NCBI RefSeq assembly: GCF_009649735.1 | Contig: NZ_WJNH01000001.1 | Coordinates: 62,001-126,000 of the forward strand | DNA: 64,000 bases | Direction: 5' to 3' | Source: Salinibacillus xinjiangensis | GTDB taxonomy: Bacteria; Bacillota; Bacilli; Bacillales; Alkalibacillaceae | Shown: one piece after another, positions 61,718 through 64,000 of the stretch | How the letters are laid out: every line of letters starts with the position of its first letter | How positions within the stretch are numbered: position 1 is the stretch's first letter | Made by a program: the position numbers and the translations under genes | The notes under the pieces: model-generated | Told to the model about the DNA's origin: nothing | Database searches by the model: none | Seen by the model: only the letters and a program-made list of their open reading frames with translations

Positions 61718-63097
61718 ATGGCAAGTCAAACAGGAGATATTGTCCAAAACTCCTTAGATGCTTTATTAGAGGACAAAACATTTTTACCTAATTTACAAGA
61801 TCAATCACGAGAACGAGCATTCACTTCCTTAGCGTCTATCCTATCCACACCCAATCATATTCACAAGTCCTTTTTACGCGTAGCATTAGAAAACGGCAGA
61901 GTAGCACGTATTCCCGCCTTCCGTGTCCAGCATAATAATACACTAGGTCCTTTCAAAGGAGGAATTCGTTTCCACGAATCCGTTAATGAAGAAGAGGTAA
62001 CCAATCTAGCTGCCCTAATGACATTAAAAAATGCCTTACATGAGGTACCTTTTGGTGGAGGAAAAGGTGGCGTTGTCATCAATCCACGTGATTATGCTGA
62101 AAAAGAACTACACCAAATTGCCGTAAAATATGTTCATTATTTTAGCGATATCCTAGGTCCTGATAAAGATATACCTGCACCTGATGTTGGGACTGGGGAT
62201 CGTGAAATGGATTGGATGATGTCCGAATATAAGAGCATCAAACCAGGTGAGCCTTATCGAGGTAGCTTTACCGGAAAAAGTGTTGTCAACGGTGGATCAT
62301 TAGGAAGACGAGAAGCTACAGGTAAAGGCGTTTATTTTACGTTTAAATACATGATGTATGACTTCGTAAACAGTCAGACCAACCTCCTGACGAATACCGA
62401 CAACGTATTTGCAAAGACTGCCCAGGCTCATGCAGGTAAACCATTAAAGCTAGCTGTTCAAGGGTTCGGGAACGTGGGGTCAGTTGCAGCTCTTGAAGCC
62501 TATAACTGCACTCATTTACACAATAAAGTAATCTCTGTGAGTGATGCAAATGTAACCCTTTATAACTCAGAAGGACTGAACATCCCAGCGTTAATCGACT
62601 TTGCGAATAAAAACAACGGCGATTTACCAACTACTGAAGACCAATTAGAGCAGGCTGAAGTAAAGGCTGACATCCGTAATCGTGACGATCTCTTATATTT
62701 AGATGTCGACGTACTCATCCTAGCCGCTTTAGAGGATCAAATTCACAAGGATAATGTCGATAAAATTAAAGCTGAAATTATTGTAGAAGGTGCCAATGCC
62801 CCTATAACAGGTGAGGCTGATAAAGTGTTAAGTGACAACGGGGTCATCATCGTACCGGATATTTTAGCAAACGCAGGCGGGGTCATTGTGTCATACTTTG
62901 AGTGGCTACAAGGGCGAGAAACTCAATTTTATAGTGAGGAGGAAGTGTTTAAATCACTTACGGATAAGATGAAGCAAACTATGGATACCATCTTACCACA
63001 GTTTTTTGGGGATCCTTTTCCTTTAAGACAGAACTGTTATATTCACGCGGTGATGAAGCTGTCGACGATCTTGTATCGTCAGGGGAAATTGTATTAA
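61718..63097 (+). CDS. Glu/Leu/Phe/Val dehydrogenase (glutamate dehydrogenase type)
   Basis: 459 residues. Catalytic Lys regions GPFKGGIRFH and PFGGGKGG (Lys about 92 and 128), then APDVGTGDREMDWM, and a Rossmann fold (AVQGFGNVGSVAA). Longer than B. subtilis GudB/RocG (about 424-427), with an extra N-terminal stretch and an insertion near FVNSQTNLLTNTDN. Interconverts glutamate and 2-oxoglutarate by likely function; substrate preference not proven. Terminated by a strong hairpin. Confidence 0.9.
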   Translation: MASQTGDIVQNSLDALLEDKTFLPNLQDQSRERAFTSLASILSTPNHIHKSFLRVALENGRVARIPAFRVQHNNTLGPFKGGIRFHESVNEEEVTNLAALMTLKNALHEVPFGGGKGGVVINPRDYAEKELHQIAVKYVHYFSDILGPDKDIPAPDVGTGDREMDWMMSEYKSIKPGEPYRGSFTGKSVVNGGSLGRREATGKGVYFTFKYMMYDFVNSQTNLLTNTDNVFAKTAQAHAGKPLKLAVQGFGNVGSVAALEAYNCTHLHNKVISVSDANVTLYNSEGLNIPALIDFANKNNGDLPTTEDQLEQAEVKADIRNRDDLLYLDVDVLILAALEDQIHKDNVDKIKAEIIVEGANAPITGEADKVLSDNGVIIVPDILANAGGVIVSYFEWLQGRETQFYSEEEVFKSLTDKMKQTMDTILPQFFGDPFPLRQNCYIHAVMKLSTILYRQGKLY

Positions 63098-63101
63098 TAC
63101 T

Positions 63102-63131
63102 AGAGCACCAGGGCGAACCTGGTGCTTTTTC
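63102..63131 (+). terminator. Terminator of the glutamate dehydrogenase gene
   Basis: AGCACCAGG (63103-63111) with CCTGGTGCT (63118-63126), followed by TTTTCATTTTT. Confidence 0.88.
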
Positions 63132-63151
63132 ATTTTTGCTAACTCATCACC

Positions 63152-63556
63152 TTAATAATCAGTATCGTCGAATAAATGATGTTTTAATTCCTTCCTAATC
63201 CCCTCTGGAATCGGATCTGATTTCTGCATCTGCAAATTAAAATTCACATAAGTCACGGTTCCCTTAGCACAAATTCTATCATTTTGTCGAATTTCTTCAT
63301 ATAATTGCAAACTCGTATTCCCTATTTTCTTTACCCAAGTATGTACAGCCACTTCTCTCCCAAAGTAAATTTGACTCACATAATCGACGCTCATATTTAA
63401 TATAATCATCTTCCAATTATCGAAGTTATCATCTGGTGTGAAAAGCTTGAAAATTTCATTTCGTCCGGCTTCAAACCAGATGGGGACGGTTGTGTTGTTG
63501 ATATGACCGACGCCGTCAGTTTCGGAGACGCGGGGGTGGATTTTGGTTAGATACAT
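63152..63556 (-). CDS. Acyl-CoA thioesterase, hotdog fold (YbgC/4-HBT type)
   Basis: 134 residues. RVSETDGVGHINNTTVPIWFE has the catalytic Asp/His helix of 4-hydroxybenzoyl-CoA thioesterase-like enzymes; FGREVAVHTWVKKIGNTSLQ gives the beta sheet. Hydrolyses a short acyl-CoA; substrate unknown. ATG with AAGGAGG upstream. Confidence 0.85.
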   Translation of the reverse strand: MYLTKIHPRVSETDGVGHINNTTVPIWFEAGRNEIFKLFTPDDNFDNWKMIILNMSVDYVSQIYFGREVAVHTWVKKIGNTSLQLYEEIRQNDRICAKGTVTYVNFNLQMQKSDPIPEGIRKELKHHLFDDTDY

Positions 63557-63631
63557 AGGTTACCTCCTTTATTCCAAGTCTTACTTTATAGATTTTCTTT
63601 TTCAGTATAAAAAATCCTCCTTACAACCAAG

Positions 63632-63667
63632 CAAAAAACAAGGAGCGTATAAAGCACACGCCCCTTA
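63632..63667 (-). terminator. Terminator of the symporter and small membrane gene
   Basis: AAGGGGCGT pairs with ACGCTCCTT; TTTTTTG follows on the minus strand. Confidence 0.78.
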
Positions 63668-63678
63668 GTTACTAATTA

Positions 63679-63783
63679 TTATTCATCTTCACTTCCATAC
63701 CATTTCCACAATGCAAACCCACTTATGAGTAAAAATCCAATTGTAGAATATAACCATATGGATAACATAGAATTAATCCACAC
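63679..63783 (-). CDS. Small membrane protein, probable symporter accessory
   Basis: 34 residues from a GTG with GGGAGG 7 nt upstream. WLYSTIGFLLISGFALWKWY forms one membrane helix, followed by an acidic end GSEDE. It lies 54 nt after the tail of the putative symporter. NCBI annotates very small single-helix proteins of this kind as symporter small accessory proteins; the match is by size and context only. Confidence 0.6.
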   Translation of the reverse strand: MWINSMLSIWLYSTIGFLLISGFALWKWYGSEDE

Positions 63784-63837
63784 GTTTTTTCCTCCCTTCA
63801 CCACGTTCATAACATATTATGAAAGAAAGTACGCCTA

Positions 63838-64000
63838 TTATAATTCAACCTTTACGTCTGGGTCTGGTTCAATTGTTTTAGGTCGTTTTAACACAGAGGC
63901 TAGAATCCACATAACACCAATACCAACTAGTGTAGCCCAACCGCCTGCCGCAAGTGGACTTGATTCAAATCCGCCAAAAAAGATGACTAAATAAGATAAT
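63838..64000 (-). CDS. C-terminal end of a membrane transporter (partial)
   Basis: The last 53 codons of a gene continuing beyond the window: LSYLVIFFGGFESSPLAAGG, a last helix WATLVGIGVMWILASVL and an acidic tail ending DPDVKVEL. The layout fits a sodium:solute symporter or similar carrier. The family cannot be settled from this fragment. Confidence 0.65.
   Translation of the reverse strand, partial: LSYLVIFFGGFESSPLAAGGWATLVGIGVMWILASVLKRPKTIEPDPDVKVEL

Noticed and set aside
1-64000. tRNA, rRNA, CRISPR, prophage or complete insertion sequence
   Set aside because: Looked for on both strands; no cloverleaf, rRNA segment, spaced repeat array or terminal inverted repeat with transposase was seen apart from the RAYT.

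Overview
The window is chromosomal DNA from a motile, spore-forming, low-GC Gram-positive bacterium of the family Bacillaceae. The evidence is gene order. From 0.2 to 37.5 kb it follows the Bacillus subtilis run minJ-ctpB-ftsX-ftsE-cccB-yvjA-prfB-secA-hpf-fliT-fliS-fliD-flaG-hag-csrA-fliW-yviE-flgL-flgK-flgN-flgM-yvyF-comFC-comFA-degV-degU-degS-yvyE, almost all on the minus strand. The genus cannot be fixed from the sequence alone. No rRNA, tRNA, CRISPR array, prophage or complete insertion sequence was seen.

Region by region: 0.2-6.9 kb holds cell-division and wall-remodelling genes (minJ, ctpB, ftsEX with an M23 murein hydrolase, cytochrome c-551). 6.9-13.1 kb holds yvjA, prfB with its +1 recoding site, secA, a tiny zinc-motif gene and the ribosome hibernation factor hpf. 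13.3-16.4 kb is an inserted plus-strand module: a frameshifted XRE-cupin regulator diverging from an MHS-type transporter and an ornithine cyclodeaminase family enzyme. 16.4-31.2 kb is the late flagellar region. Between flaG and the flagellin gene lies an AT-rich insertion with a glycosyltransferase, a methyltransferase and two PAPS-type sulfotransferases, most simply read as a flagellin modification cluster. The flagellin leader carries a sigma-D promoter and two CsrA-type GGA sites, and csrA-fliW lie just upstream, so the Hag-FliW-CsrA feedback loop appears complete.

31.3-37.6 kb holds competence genes (comFC, comFA, no comFB), degV, the degS-degU two-component pair (degU has an apparent frameshift at its start) and yvyE. 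37.9-42.9 kb holds a frameshifted vanZ-like gene, an amino-acid permease, a hypothetical secreted or anchored protein and two tandem LytR-CpsA-Psr genes. 43-51 kb is a carbohydrate locus: TIM-barrel isomerase, LacI regulator, ribose-type ABC transporter and Gfo/Idh/MocA dehydrogenase, with palindromic operators. 51-57 kb holds msmX, sda, a cluster of micro-ORFs, yxkF and recQ. 57.3-64 kb holds an aldehyde dehydrogenase with DUF779 partner, a c-di-GMP-I riboswitch over a 54-residue protein, a phosphoglucomutase, a glutamate dehydrogenase family gene, a thioesterase and the tail of a putative symporter.

Most notable signals: (1) a REP-associated tyrosine transposase (RAYT) at 43.2 kb, with at least eight related GGGGAC-type palindromes confined to the intergenic spaces from 43 to 54.3 kb, two of them flanking the RAYT gene; (2) a minus-strand series of micro-ORFs at 52.9-53.2 kb, two of them paralogous 15-16 residue peptides with strong ribosome binding sites; (3) a 21-bp-phased array of GCGTC motifs beside degU; (4) the riboswitch; (5) the sulfotransferase-containing flagellin island. 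Three probable frameshifts (XRE-cupin, degU, vanZ) could be real lesions or base-calling errors.
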